Positions 6,977 to 14,514 of a stretch of 23,761 nucleotides of DNA are shown here, one piece after another. This DNA is from Candidatus Gastranaerophilales bacterium. Lineage in GTDB: Bacteria > Cyanobacteriota > Vampirovibrionia > Gastranaerophilales > Gastranaerophilaceae. The position numbers and the translations under genes were made by a program. The notes beneath the pieces are model-generated. The model was given only the letters and a program-made list of their open reading frames with translations. It did no database searches and was not told where the DNA came from. Location of the stretch: the NCBI GenBank assembly GCA_900752845.1, contig CAADWU010000030.1:1-23761 (forward strand), given 5' to 3'. The first letter of the stretch is position 1; each line of letters opens with the position of its first letter.

Positions 6977-7975
6977 TTAAACAAAGATGGATTCGTTAAC
7001 GTATTTTCCGGAAAGGTGCTTTTCTAAATCAGACTTGGTAATTCTGTTATCGCCGTCTTTATCAAGAGGATTGCTTTCATAATAGTTTAAAAGCTGACCG
7101 TTTTTTCCTCTTTCGCCTTTGGTGCAAAGAACTTCTCTGTTTGCTCGACCCGGCAGAAATGTTATTGCATATAAATCGCCGGCAGACAATCTTGCATCAC
7201 TGCTGAAATTATAGCTTTTAGCTATTTTCAGGTATTTTTCTGTTATATCAAGCTGTTCCATAGGTGACATACGTGCAATTTTTTCTTTTGTCAAATTTAA
7301 GCCATGTACACGATTAAGTTCAGCTACTGATTTATCGGTAAATTGAATTAGTCCTACAGCTGTTGTACCGTTCCAGGCTGTAGGGTTCAGTCCTGATTCG
7401 CTGTTCATAACCGCAAGCAAATCTTTATAATCACAGTTCAGATTTTTCGCAACTTGTTTTACTCTTGCTAAGAATTTCTTATCAAGTTTTCCTGTATTTT
7501 TAAAGTTATTATCTTCTTTTTTTATTATTTGATTTTCTTTATTATTTGTTTTGTTTTTTCTTGTTACTAAAGTAAAGTCATTGTTGGTTGTTGTATTTTT
7601 ATTTGAATAATTATTATTATATTCATCAGTTAAATTTCTGTTTACGGAAGATGAAGCTTGGGGAGTTAAAGCAAAATTATAAGCAGGAGCATTGAAAGCA
7701 GGTGCCATAAGTTGATTTGCCAATGCAAATATATTGTTATAAGGCGAAAACATAGGCATAGCAAAACTTTGCTGATAGAAGAACATGTTTTGCTGAGGCA
7801 TAAACATATTCATATTTTGTTGCGGCATCATAAAATTGAAAAGTGAATTCATCATCCCAAATCTGAAACCGGAATTGAATGAGCTGCATCCGCATCCGCC
7901 CATAAACCTGTTAAAGCCCATAGGCATACATCTGTTTATATAGAAATTATTAAATCCCCAATTATTGCAAAACAT
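6977..7975 (-). CDS. Lysozyme-like transglycosylase domain protein with EF-hand and low-complexity N-terminus
   Basis: A 332-aa protein. Residues about 165-285 resemble a soluble lytic transglycosylase/lysozyme-like domain: LLAVMNSESGLNPTAWNG, with Glu193 the likely catalytic acid, followed by AVGLIQFTDKS; such enzymes cleave peptidoglycan glycan strands. Residues 305-316 (DKDGDNRITKSD) are a canonical calcium-binding EF-hand/dockerin-like loop. Residues 1-105 are rich in Met, Asn, Phe, Gln and Cys (CGCSS at 28-32), and 110-165 are Asn/Lys/Thr-rich. There is no signal peptide or membrane segment, which is odd for a cell wall enzyme. An AGGGAT ribosome binding site supports the start. It lies upstream of minC on the same strand. 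Substrate and localisation are unknown. Confidence 0.75.
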   Translation of the reverse strand: MFCNNWGFNNFYINRCMPMGFNRFMGGCGCSSFNSGFRFGMMNSLFNFMMPQQNMNMFMPQQNMFFYQQSFAMPMFSPYNNIFALANQLMAPAFNAPAYNFALTPQASSSVNRNLTDEYNNNYSNKNTTTNNDFTLVTRKNKTNNKENQIIKKEDNNFKNTGKLDKKFLARVKQVAKNLNCDYKDLLAVMNSESGLNPTAWNGTTAVGLIQFTDKSVAELNRVHGLNLTKEKIARMSPMEQLDITEKYLKIAKSYNFSSDARLSAGDLYAITFLPGRANREVLCTKGERGKNGQLLNYYESNPLDKDGDNRITKSDLEKHLSGKYVNESIFV

Positions 7976-8073
7976 TTTTATCCCTAAAATTTATTCCCCG
8001 TATATATATAAAGTATTTAATGTTAAGAAAATTGATAAATTTTTCACTACATGTTAAAATATATTAATAAAAA

Positions 8074-8113
8074 TTAACTATTAACTAATGTAAATTTTTA
8101 TGTTTATTATATT
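8074..8113 (+). promoter_or_regulatory. Promoter and tandem repeat upstream of the NrtR-like gene
   Basis: A tandem 7-bp direct repeat TTAACTA-TTAACTA (8074-8087) overlaps a -35-like TTAACT (8081-8086) that is 18 bp from TATTAT (8105-8110); an overlapping TATATT is at 8108-8113. An inverted copy GTTAA is at 8053-8057. The repeat is a candidate operator, perhaps for autoregulation by the downstream regulator. The 161-bp gap also has to hold the promoter of the divergent transglycosylase gene. Confidence 0.4.
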
Positions 8114-8136
8114 ATATATCTTAGGGCAGGAAAATT

Positions 8137-8823
8137 ATGATTTTTAACGAGACGAAAACACATGAAATTACAGTAGACGTAGTTATTTTAACTTTAAAAA
8201 ATAATGAACTTCAGGTTTTGCTTGTCAAACGTGTTAACGAACCGTTTAAGGACAAGTGGGCAATACCCGGAGGTTACGTAAGATTATCCGAAAACCTTGA
8301 TCAGGCAGCTTTGAGAGTGTTAAAAGAACGTACTAACGTTGATAACATTTATCTTGAGCAGCTTTATACATTCGGCGATCCGCTTCGTCACCCTAATGCG
8401 AGAGTTATAACCTGTGCATATTTTGCACTTGTAAGATCAGAAGATATTCAAATTGTCACAACACCCGAATTGGGTTGGCATAAGATTTCTGATTTGCCTC
8501 CTCTTGCATTTGACCACAAAGAAATTATTGAATATTCATTGAAAAGAACTCGTGAAAGATTAGAATTATGCCCTGTGGCTTATCAGTTGTTAAACGAAAA
8601 ATTTACACTTACTGAAATGCAGAAAGCTTATGAACTTATTATGGGTAAAAAGCTTGATAAACGTAATTTCAGAAAAAAAGCACTTTCAACTGACGGTTTG
8701 ATTGAACTTGACGAGTATACAAAGTCTTCATCAAAAAGACCTGCAAGATTGTATACATTCGAAAATATTAAATTGAACTCTAAAAGAGCCCACTTTATTT
8801 CTAAGAAAAAGGAGAAAAAATAA
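8137..8823 (+). CDS. NrtR-like Nudix transcriptional regulator
   Basis: A 228-aa protein with a Nudix domain (residues 8-140) followed by a winged-helix DNA-binding domain (about 145-215, with FTLTEMQKAYELIMGKKLDKRNFRKK). This architecture is that of NrtR, a repressor of NAD biosynthesis and salvage genes that senses ADP-ribose. The Nudix box is degenerate: G46-x5-E52-x7-R60-V-L-K-E-R-T-N-V, so the metal-binding Glu of REUxEE is Val61, the second Glu of EE is Arg65 and the Gly is Asn67. It is therefore probably a sensor, not a hydrolase. CAGGA precedes the ATG. The stop overlaps the secG start by one base. No NAD gene is seen in the window, so its targets are unknown. Confidence 0.85.
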   Translation: MIFNETKTHEITVDVVILTLKNNELQVLLVKRVNEPFKDKWAIPGGYVRLSENLDQAALRVLKERTNVDNIYLEQLYTFGDPLRHPNARVITCAYFALVRSEDIQIVTTPELGWHKISDLPPLAFDHKEIIEYSLKRTRERLELCPVAYQLLNEKFTLTEMQKAYELIMGKKLDKRNFRKKALSTDGLIELDEYTKSSSKRPARLYTFENIKLNSKRAHFISKKKEKK

Positions 8824-9050
8824 TGTTAGTTAATATAATTTGGGCAATTCAAATTATTTCTGCCCTTCTATTGATTGTATTTATTCTGTTACATTCACCT
8901 AAAGGCGATGGAATTGCAGGGATTGGCGGAGCATCACACGTTTTCACATCACAAAAAAGTGCTGAAAAAACTTTGAATAAAGTTACAGGTATTTTGGCTG
9001 CTGTATTTATTTTATGCACATTCCTTTTGGGTTACGGCATTATTAAATAG
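8823..9050 (+). CDS. secG: Preprotein translocase subunit SecG
   Basis: SecG (75 aa) is the small third subunit of the SecYEG channel. It has two membrane segments (about residues 3-23 and 53-73) joined by a cytoplasmic loop with the family signature LLHSPKGDGIAGIGGAS and SQKSAEKTLNKVT. Length is usual. An AAGGAG sequence within the end of the preceding gene is its Shine-Dalgarno, and the start codon shares one base with that gene's stop (TAATG), which suggests translational coupling. Confidence 0.93.
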   Translation: MLVNIIWAIQIISALLLIVFILLHSPKGDGIAGIGGASHVFTSQKSAEKTLNKVTGILAAVFILCTFLLGYGIIK

Positions 9051-9066
9051 TAATGAGTAAAACGTT

Positions 9067-9813
9067 ATGAGTGAAGGTATATTTTCACGAAACGAACTTT
9101 TTTGGGGAAAGGAAAATCAAAATATCCTTTCTGATAAACACGTTGCAGTTTTCGGACTTGGAGGAGTCGGCGGCTATTGTGCCGAAGCTCTTGCAAGGGC
9201 TGGTGTTGGCGAACTTACTGTTATCGATTTTGATGAAGTTTCGTTCTCAAATATTAACAGGCAGTGTGTGGCTTTTCATTCAACTGTAGGCGAAAGCAAA
9301 GCAAAACTTTTTGAAGCCAGATTGAAAGATATTAATCCAAATATTAAACTCCATGTAATTGATGATTTTTATTTGGACAGCTTTGACTTTTGCGATGTTG
9401 ATTATGTTGCTGATGCTATTGATACAATGCGTTCGAAAATAGAACTTCTTGAAAGCTGCGTTAAAATAAGTATTCCTGTAATAAGTTCTATGGGAGCAGG
9501 TAATCGTATTGATCCTTCAAAACTTTATATTTGTGATATTTCGTGCATTGAAAATAAAAATGCACCTTTTATTTCTAATATTATTTATCAGCTTAAAAAA
9601 CGGGGAATAGAAAAAGGTATCACTGTTGTTGCAAGCAGAGAAAAACCTTTTGTCAGAGAAAAATTAAGTTCCACAGAGCAAATAGTAACAAGGTCAGGTA
9701 AAAGCATTGAATTCACGAAAATTACACCTGCATCAACCCCTTTTGTTGCAAGTTGTGCAGGAATTTTTATGGCTTCTTATATTACACAAAGTTTTTTAAA
9801 GGATTATAAGTAA
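9067..9813 (+). CDS. tcdA: tRNA threonylcarbamoyladenosine dehydratase (TcdA/CsdL family)
   Basis: A 248-aa E1-like (ThiF/MoeB superfamily) enzyme. TcdA uses ATP to cyclise the t6A37 of ANN-decoding tRNAs to ct6A. The nucleotide-binding GLGGVG is at 30-35, followed by VIDFDEVSFSNINRQ (53-66) with the Asp and the Asn/Arg residues that contact ATP. The family's later motif ISSMGAGNRIDPSKLYICDI is present. It lacks the paired CxxC zinc sites of MoeB-type enzymes, in keeping with TcdA. The ribosome binding site is weak, and the gene is 16 nt after secG. Its stop overlaps the next start by one base. Confidence 0.88.
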   Translation: MSEGIFSRNELFWGKENQNILSDKHVAVFGLGGVGGYCAEALARAGVGELTVIDFDEVSFSNINRQCVAFHSTVGESKAKLFEARLKDINPNIKLHVIDDFYLDSFDFCDVDYVADAIDTMRSKIELLESCVKISIPVISSMGAGNRIDPSKLYICDISCIENKNAPFISNIIYQLKKRGIEKGITVVASREKPFVREKLSSTEQIVTRSGKSIEFTKITPASTPFVASCAGIFMASYITQSFLKDYK

Positions 9814-10514
9814 TGAATATATTGATAACAGGTGCATCAAAAGGCATAGGAAATGCAATAGTAAAAGAACTTAAAGAAATAGGAAATGTGTATGTTACTG
9901 GCAGAAACGTGCAGGCACTTACAGCTTGCAATGCTAAAGGATACTGTGTTTGCGACTTGAAAAAAGACATAGACATACTTGCAGAATTTATAACCGAAAA
10001 CAAAATTGATATTTTGATAAACAATGCAGGTGAATATATTTACGGAGCAATTGAAACATCAAGCAAAGAGGAAATTAATGAGATTTATCAAACAAATCTT
10101 CTTGCGCCCGTTTTTCTTATATCAAAAGCTGTTCCTCATATGAAGAACAATAAGTGGGGCAGGATAATAAATATAGGTTCAATTTCCGGTGTAATGGGAG
10201 AGGCTTATGCCAGTTTGTATTCATCCTCCAAAGCTGGACTTATCGGTCTTAGTAAAGCACTTGCGCTTGAGCTTGCAGAATATAATATAACTGTAAATAC
10301 AATCAACCCAGGCTGGGTAGAAACTGAATTAGGTATGAATTCTATAGAGGATAGTGAATTTTCTAAAGATGAAATTATTGAATGCATACCGCAAAAACGT
10401 TTTGTAAAACCCGAAGAAGTAGCAAAGCTTTGCAAATACCTGATTTCAGAAGATGCAAAAGGTATTACGGGGCAATCAATAAATCTTTGCGCAGGATTAA
10501 GTGTAGGAATATAA
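9813..10514 (+). CDS. Short-chain dehydrogenase/reductase (SDR), substrate unknown
   Basis: A 233-aa classical SDR with a Rossmann fold. Visible motifs: TGASKGIG cofactor loop (6-13), NNAG (70-73), catalytic Ser123 (NIGSISG), Tyr136 and Lys140 (YSSSK), and the NPGWVETE segment after the active site. A basic Arg31 after the second strand (VTGRN) suggests NADPH preference. Such proteins are often annotated as FabG-like 3-oxoacyl-ACP reductases, but no fatty acid gene is adjacent, so the substrate cannot be named. It starts on the last base of the tcdA stop (TAATG) and is followed closely by the HD-domain gene. Confidence 0.88.
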   Translation: MNILITGASKGIGNAIVKELKEIGNVYVTGRNVQALTACNAKGYCVCDLKKDIDILAEFITENKIDILINNAGEYIYGAIETSSKEEINEIYQTNLLAPVFLISKAVPHMKNNKWGRIINIGSISGVMGEAYASLYSSSKAGLIGLSKALALELAEYNITVNTINPGWVETELGMNSIEDSEFSKDEIIECIPQKRFVKPEEVAKLCKYLISEDAKGITGQSINLCAGLSVGI

Positions 10515-10516
10515 AA

Positions 10517-11152
10517 ATGTGTCACTATATAGTGAATAAAAACCTTATTAAATATATCGAAACTATGATTATTCCTCGTTATGCAGACTTTGATAAAGGG
10601 CATAACATAGAACATGTTAATACGGTTATAAATGAGAGTTTAAAACTGGCTTCACAATGTAATGAAAAACTTGAGTATGCCTATGTTATAGCTGCATATC
10701 ATGACCTGGGATTATGTGAAGGCAGAGAATTGCATCATATAGTGTCCGGTAAGATATTAGAGGCTGATACTCGTCTGTCACAATGGTTTTTGTCAGATGA
10801 AATAAAATTAATGAAAGAAGCTGTTGAAGATCATCGTGCTTCGTCAAAAACTCCGCCGAGAAGTATTTATGGAAGGATTGTTGCAGAAGCTGACAGGGAT
10901 ATTGTACCGTTGAAAATTATTAAGCGGACAATTCAGTATTCAATGAAAAATACTCCTTCTCCTGATAAAGAATTGCATTGGAAGCATTTAACAGAGCACA
11001 TGGCAGAAAAATATTCTGAAAACGGTTATATGCAACTTTGGTTTGAAAACTCAAAAAATGCTCAGCGTTTAAAAGAACTCAGAGCAATAATTTCAGATAC
11101 TAATCAGTTACGTGAAATATTTGAGGATTTATATTCTAAAGAACTTTGTTAA
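10517..11152 (+). CDS. HD-domain protein, predicted metal-dependent phosphohydrolase
   Basis: A 211-aa protein with the HD superfamily pattern: His in GHNIEHVNTV (about 30-39), the HD pair in AAYHDLGL (about residue 66), further His in RELHHIVSG and EDHRAS, and a late Asp in EADRDI. These residues would bind divalent metals for phosphomonoester or phosphodiester hydrolysis; the substrate is not evident. The start is taken at ATG 10517 because it follows the SDR stop by two bases and has AGGA upstream; the frame stays open further upstream but would run through the SDR gene. Its 3' end overlaps the convergent glycosyltransferase gene by 17 nt. Confidence 0.8.
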   Translation: MCHYIVNKNLIKYIETMIIPRYADFDKGHNIEHVNTVINESLKLASQCNEKLEYAYVIAAYHDLGLCEGRELHHIVSGKILEADTRLSQWFLSDEIKLMKEAVEDHRASSKTPPRSIYGRIVAEADRDIVPLKIIKRTIQYSMKNTPSPDKELHWKHLTEHMAEKYSENGYMQLWFENSKNAQRLKELRAIISDTNQLREIFEDLYSKELC

Positions 11153-12113
11153 CAATATCTTGAGCTGTGATTTTTAGACAATCTAATTTGTTGCAGGTTG
11201 TTTGTCTGTGTTCCCACAGGCAAGGTTTAATCGGGCAGTTGTCCTGAGCTTTTACAGCAGTGACAATGTCTGATTGCGGGATTAATTTTTTGTCATCGGT
11301 AGGTCCGAAAATCACATATGTTCTTGTTTTCAGAGCTACTGCAACGTGAAGCGGAGCAGAATCTGAACAGATAAATTTTTCAGCTTTTCCTATTAATACC
11401 GCAAGGTCTTTAAGGCTTTTGGTTTTACCGTAATAACCATCAAAATCTTTGTGTTTAGTGCTGTTTAAAATAATATCTATGCATTCTTTGTCATCAGGGC
11501 CGCCGACAAGTATAACTTTTTTCCCGTTTTCTATCAGCAAATCAATAACTTCAGCCCAAGTATCGGCAGGAATTGTTTTAATCATTCCTTTTTGAATACT
11601 CATTTTACTTACACCGGGATGGATTAAAATTGAATTCGGAATTTTTTCTTGCGGTTCAACATTAATCTCAGGTAATTCGGTTTTGTAATCAGTAACAGGA
11701 GTTACTAAATCATGATACATTGCACAGGCGTACTGGTTTTTGTTTAAAGGTACTGCTTTAGTCAATAAAATTTCGCTAAGTTTGCCTGTGTTATATCCGT
11801 AACGTTTTTTAATACCTGTTAGTGTCAAAAGGATACTGATTAATTTGTTTCCGCCTGATGATATAACAAGGTCAAAATCCCCTTTACGAGCAAGATATAC
11901 GAGTTTTAAAAGTTCTGTATATTTGTTTTTCCCTTTAACATCAATAAGAAATAAATCATCAATTATATTTGTTAAATCTTTAACGCTTTTGCTTCTAGGC
12001 TCGAGCGCAAGTGTAATCTTAGAATTCGGGAATTCTTTTTTCAGTGATATAAGGGTTGGAAGGAAAAATATTTCATCTCCTATTCCGCCAAAATTGATTG
12101 CTAAAATATTCAT
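11136..12113 (-). CDS. Glycosyltransferase family 9 (heptosyltransferase-like)
   Basis: A 325-aa GT-B fold enzyme of the family that includes ADP-heptose:LPS heptosyltransferases. The N-terminus AINFGGIGDEIFFLPTL is the typical acceptor-side start, and the C-terminal half has ILIHPGVSK, VILVGGPDD and the donor-binding SDSAPLHVAVAL-x-VIFGPTD block. It probably adds a sugar to lipopolysaccharide or another surface glycan, but the sugar cannot be told. The start is taken at ATG 12111-12113: the frame extends to an upstream TTG, but that overlaps the -10 box TATAAT (12120-12125), which is only 6 nt from this ATG. No Shine-Dalgarno is present, so the mRNA is probably leaderless. Confidence 0.85.
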   Translation of the reverse strand: MNILAINFGGIGDEIFFLPTLISLKKEFPNSKITLALEPRSKSVKDLTNIIDDLFLIDVKGKNKYTELLKLVYLARKGDFDLVISSGGNKLISILLTLTGIKKRYGYNTGKLSEILLTKAVPLNKNQYACAMYHDLVTPVTDYKTELPEINVEPQEKIPNSILIHPGVSKMSIQKGMIKTIPADTWAEVIDLLIENGKKVILVGGPDDKECIDIILNSTKHKDFDGYYGKTKSLKDLAVLIGKAEKFICSDSAPLHVAVALKTRTYVIFGPTDDKKLIPQSDIVTAVKAQDNCPIKPCLWEHRQTTCNKLDCLKITAQDIVNKVL

Positions 12114-12119
12114 AAATCG

Positions 12120-12125
12120 ATTATA
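12120..12125 (-). promoter_or_regulatory. -10 box for a leaderless GT9 transcript
   Basis: TATAAT on the minus strand, with exactly 6 bases between the box and the ATG at 12113. Transcription would start at or within a base of the A of the start codon. There is no Shine-Dalgarno sequence and no convincing -35 box. Confidence 0.65.
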
Positions 12126-12148
12126 CAATAAAAAAATTTTGTTTGTAG

Positions 12149-12154
12149 TAATAT
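12149..12154 (+). promoter_or_regulatory. -10 box for a leaderless comM transcript
   Basis: TAATAT (a TANNNT-type -10) on the plus strand with exactly 6 bases to the comM ATG at 12161, mirroring the arrangement of the divergent gene. No Shine-Dalgarno sequence is present. The two boxes share a 47-bp intergenic gap. Confidence 0.55.
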
Positions 12155-12160
12155 TGATTT

Positions 12161-13693
12161 ATGGTAAATAAAGTCAAGACGGCTACAGTTATCGGACTGA
12201 ATGCATATAAAGTTTTTGTAGAAACAGATGTAATAAATTCATTACCGTCTTTTTCTATTGTAGGATTGCCTGATACTGCCATAAATGAAGCTCGTGACAG
12301 AGTTCGCTCGGCAATTAAAAATTCAGGTTTTACTTTTCCTGCCAAAAAAGTTATAATAAACCTTGCTCCTGCAGACTTAAAAAAAGAGGGGTCTAATTTT
12401 GATTTGCCTATTGCAATAGGACTTATAACAGAAGAAGGTGTGTTAGAGCCTGAAAAACTTGAAGATTACGCATTTATAGGAGAGCTTTCTCTTGACGGTT
12501 CATTGCGTGGGATAAACGGTGTTCTTCCTTTGATATTGGGATTAAAAGATGAGGGTATAAAAAATATTTTTGTTCCGTATGTAAATGCAAAAGAAGCGGC
12601 ACTTGCCGGAAACGAAGTTAATATCTATGGCGCACAAAATCTGGCTGAAGTTGTAAATCATTTTACTGATGCTCCTGTTAAACTTACATACGTTGATATT
12701 AACTCATATTTAACAGAAAATTCTGCTCAAGAATATTTATATGATTTTAAAGATGTAAAAGGGCAGCAAAAAGCAAAACGAGCATTAGAAATTGCAGCAG
12801 CAGGCGGACATAATATTTTAATGACAGGCTCTCCGGGTTCAGGTAAAACTCTTATGGCAAAATGTTTTGCTTCTATACTGCCTCCCTTGGAGCTGCAAGA
12901 AGCTCTTGAACTAACAAAGATTTACAGTATTTCGGGTTTATTGTCTTGTGATGAACCTCTTATGACTAAAAGACCGTTCAGGTCAGTTCATCACACAGCA
13001 TCTACAAATGGAATTATAGGCGGCGGTTCTTCACCAAAACCGGGTGAAATTACTTTAGCACACAGAGGTGTATTATTTCTTGATGAAATGGTTGAATTCC
13101 CAAGGAGTGTTCTTGAAGTTCTGCGGCAGCCTCTTGAAGACGGTGAAGTAGTTATTTCAAGGACAAAGCATACGGTCAGATATCCTGCAAAGTTTATGCT
13201 GCTCGGTGCTATGAACCCTTGTCCGTGCGGATATTTAGGTGATAAAGAAAAACAATGCACTTGTACCGAATATCAGATAAGCCGTTATCAATCAAGACTT
13301 TCGGGACCATTGCTTGACAGAATAGATTTGCATGTTGATGTTCCCCGTCTTACATCCGAAGAACTTTTAAATACACGTCCGTCAGGTGAAAATTCCAATG
13401 ATATAAGAAAACGTGTTGTAAGTGCAAGAAAAATTCAGGCAGAAAGATACAGAAATGACGGTATTCTGACTAATTCGGAATTAACTTCCAAATTAATCAG
13501 AAAATATTGCCAAATTGACAAAGCAAGTGCAGAACTTTTAAAAATTGCAGCTGTTAAGTACCAGTTATCAGGAAGACGTTATGACAGAATTCTTAAACTA
13601 GCAAGAACAATTGCGGATTTGGAGGGCTCTGAAAATATTTTACAGGCTCATCTTATGCAGGCGCTTCAATACAGAATGAATAACAAAGGTTAA
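12161..13693 (+). CDS. comM: YifB/ComM family Mg-chelatase-like AAA+ ATPase
   Basis: A 510-aa hexameric AAA+ ATPase. ComM is a branch-migration helicase that helps integrate transforming DNA during natural competence. An N-terminal Lon-S5-like domain (1-170, with SFSIVGLPDTAINEARDR) is followed by the ATPase core: Walker A GSPGSGKT (223-230), Walker B VLFLDE (304-309), and the four Cys of the zinc-like insert (Cys354, 356, 366, 368 in NPCPCGYLGD and QCTC). The C-terminal Mg_chelatase_C region follows. Length is typical. Its stop overlaps that of the convergent prepilin gene by 4 nt at a TTAA. The start is probably leaderless. Presence near type IV pilus genes fits a DNA-uptake role, by inference. 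Confidence 0.92.
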   Translation: MVNKVKTATVIGLNAYKVFVETDVINSLPSFSIVGLPDTAINEARDRVRSAIKNSGFTFPAKKVIINLAPADLKKEGSNFDLPIAIGLITEEGVLEPEKLEDYAFIGELSLDGSLRGINGVLPLILGLKDEGIKNIFVPYVNAKEAALAGNEVNIYGAQNLAEVVNHFTDAPVKLTYVDINSYLTENSAQEYLYDFKDVKGQQKAKRALEIAAAGGHNILMTGSPGSGKTLMAKCFASILPPLELQEALELTKIYSISGLLSCDEPLMTKRPFRSVHHTASTNGIIGGGSSPKPGEITLAHRGVLFLDEMVEFPRSVLEVLRQPLEDGEVVISRTKHTVRYPAKFMLLGAMNPCPCGYLGDKEKQCTCTEYQISRYQSRLSGPLLDRIDLHVDVPRLTSEELLNTRPSGENSNDIRKRVVSARKIQAERYRNDGILTNSELTSKLIRKYCQIDKASAELLKIAAVKYQLSGRRYDRILKLARTIADLEGSENILQAHLMQALQYRMNNKG

Positions 13694-14453
13694 TTAGGAA
13701 GACATTCCCAGTAGCCTTTAGTTTCGTCATCAGGACAAATGTCATTGAATGCATAATAAGCACAACCTATACCGTTTCCTTTCTGGTTGGATTTTATAGT
13801 GCAAGGCTCTCCTCTCATATCTGCCCAAATATCGTCTTTTAACTCATCTTCCGTATAAATTTTGCTCATCTTTGAAGGCACTAATGAATCTCTGTTATCA
13901 AGATAAAACTTGAAAATATCATGTCCGTATTTATTCGGTCTTTTTTTAGGACCGTTTATATCTACAACAATATAAATTTTGTAATTTGTAATAGTTGCTT
14001 TTACGGCAGTACCGTCTTTCATAAGTTTCTCAGGTATAGGATAATCAACTCCTCCTGTTTTATAACTCTGTGTACCGTTGTAATTTTGTACTTTATCATA
14101 TTCAATATTACCTATAACATTGGCATTTTTATAAAATAATTGTCTAAAAGCTTCAATTTCGCTGTAACTGCTAGTTGTATTATCAAAGTTGTTAAATTGC
14201 TTGTTTAATCCTTCACCGCTTTTAAGCACGGTAAATTGGACAGCCTGCGAAATAGTTGAATAAGATTTTTTGAACTGGTTCTCAAGCACTTTTTTTTGAT
14301 AATTTGATATCAATGACGGCATCGTCATCGCCGCAACCACACCGATAATGCCGAGAGTAATTAAAACCTCAGCAAGTGTAAATGCCTTAACCCCTTTTAC
14401 CCAAGCAACCTTATCGGGGGGGGGGCAACCCTTAATGCTCTTGACTTAATCAT
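13690..14453 (-). CDS. Type IV prepilin/pseudopilin, frameshifted at a C10 tract (probably phase-variable, OFF here)
   Basis: A prepilin read in two frames. The start ATG (14451-14453) has an excellent AGGAGG Shine-Dalgarno 6 nt upstream and opens a leader MIKSRALRVAPPP. At the run of ten C (14425-14416) the frame is wrong and stops at TAA 14399-14397 after 18 codons. After one added C (eleven) or two lost (eight), the leader runs on as DKVAWVKGVKA into the prepilin N-helix FTLAEVLITLGIIGVVAAM, with Phe+1, Glu+5 and Ala at -1 of the prepilin peptidase site. The mature part then has the globular domain, a DINGPKKRPNKYGHD motif and four late Cys. With eleven C the protein would be 254 aa. No in-frame start exists between the tract and the N-helix apart from a GTG inside it (14340). 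Sequencing or assembly error at the homopolymer is the main alternative. Confidence 0.8.
14416..14425 (-). repeat. C10 homopolymer tract in the prepilin leader
   Basis: Ten consecutive C on the coding (minus) strand, encoding Pro-Pro-Pro in the prepilin leader. Runs of this kind are rare in so AT-rich a sequence and are typical substrates of slipped-strand mispairing. It sits 28 nt after the start of the coding region, upstream of the prepilin peptidase site, so in-frame length changes would be removed with the leader. Confidence 0.9.
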
Positions 14454-14481
14454 TTTCAGCCTCCTTTTTTTGCCATTTTTA

Positions 14482-14495
14482 CCGACAATCGTCGG
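14482..14495 (-). promoter_or_regulatory. Hairpin in the prepilin 5' UTR
   Basis: A perfect stem CCGAC/GTCGG with a 4-nt GATT loop in the prepilin 5' UTR, 15 nt or so upstream of the Shine-Dalgarno. It could stabilise the message or influence translation. Function is inferred from position only. Confidence 0.4.
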
Positions 14496-14514
14496 ATTTT
14501 CTATATCTTTGCTT

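Noticed and set aside
10382..10516. Extension of the HD-domain gene 45 codons upstream
   Set aside because: It would overlap the SDR gene and has no ribosome binding site, while ATG 10517 follows the SDR stop directly with AGGA upstream.
10205..10615. Minus-strand open frame across the SDR/HD junction
   Set aside because: It lies antisense to two well-supported enzymes and shows no recognisable motif or ribosome binding site.
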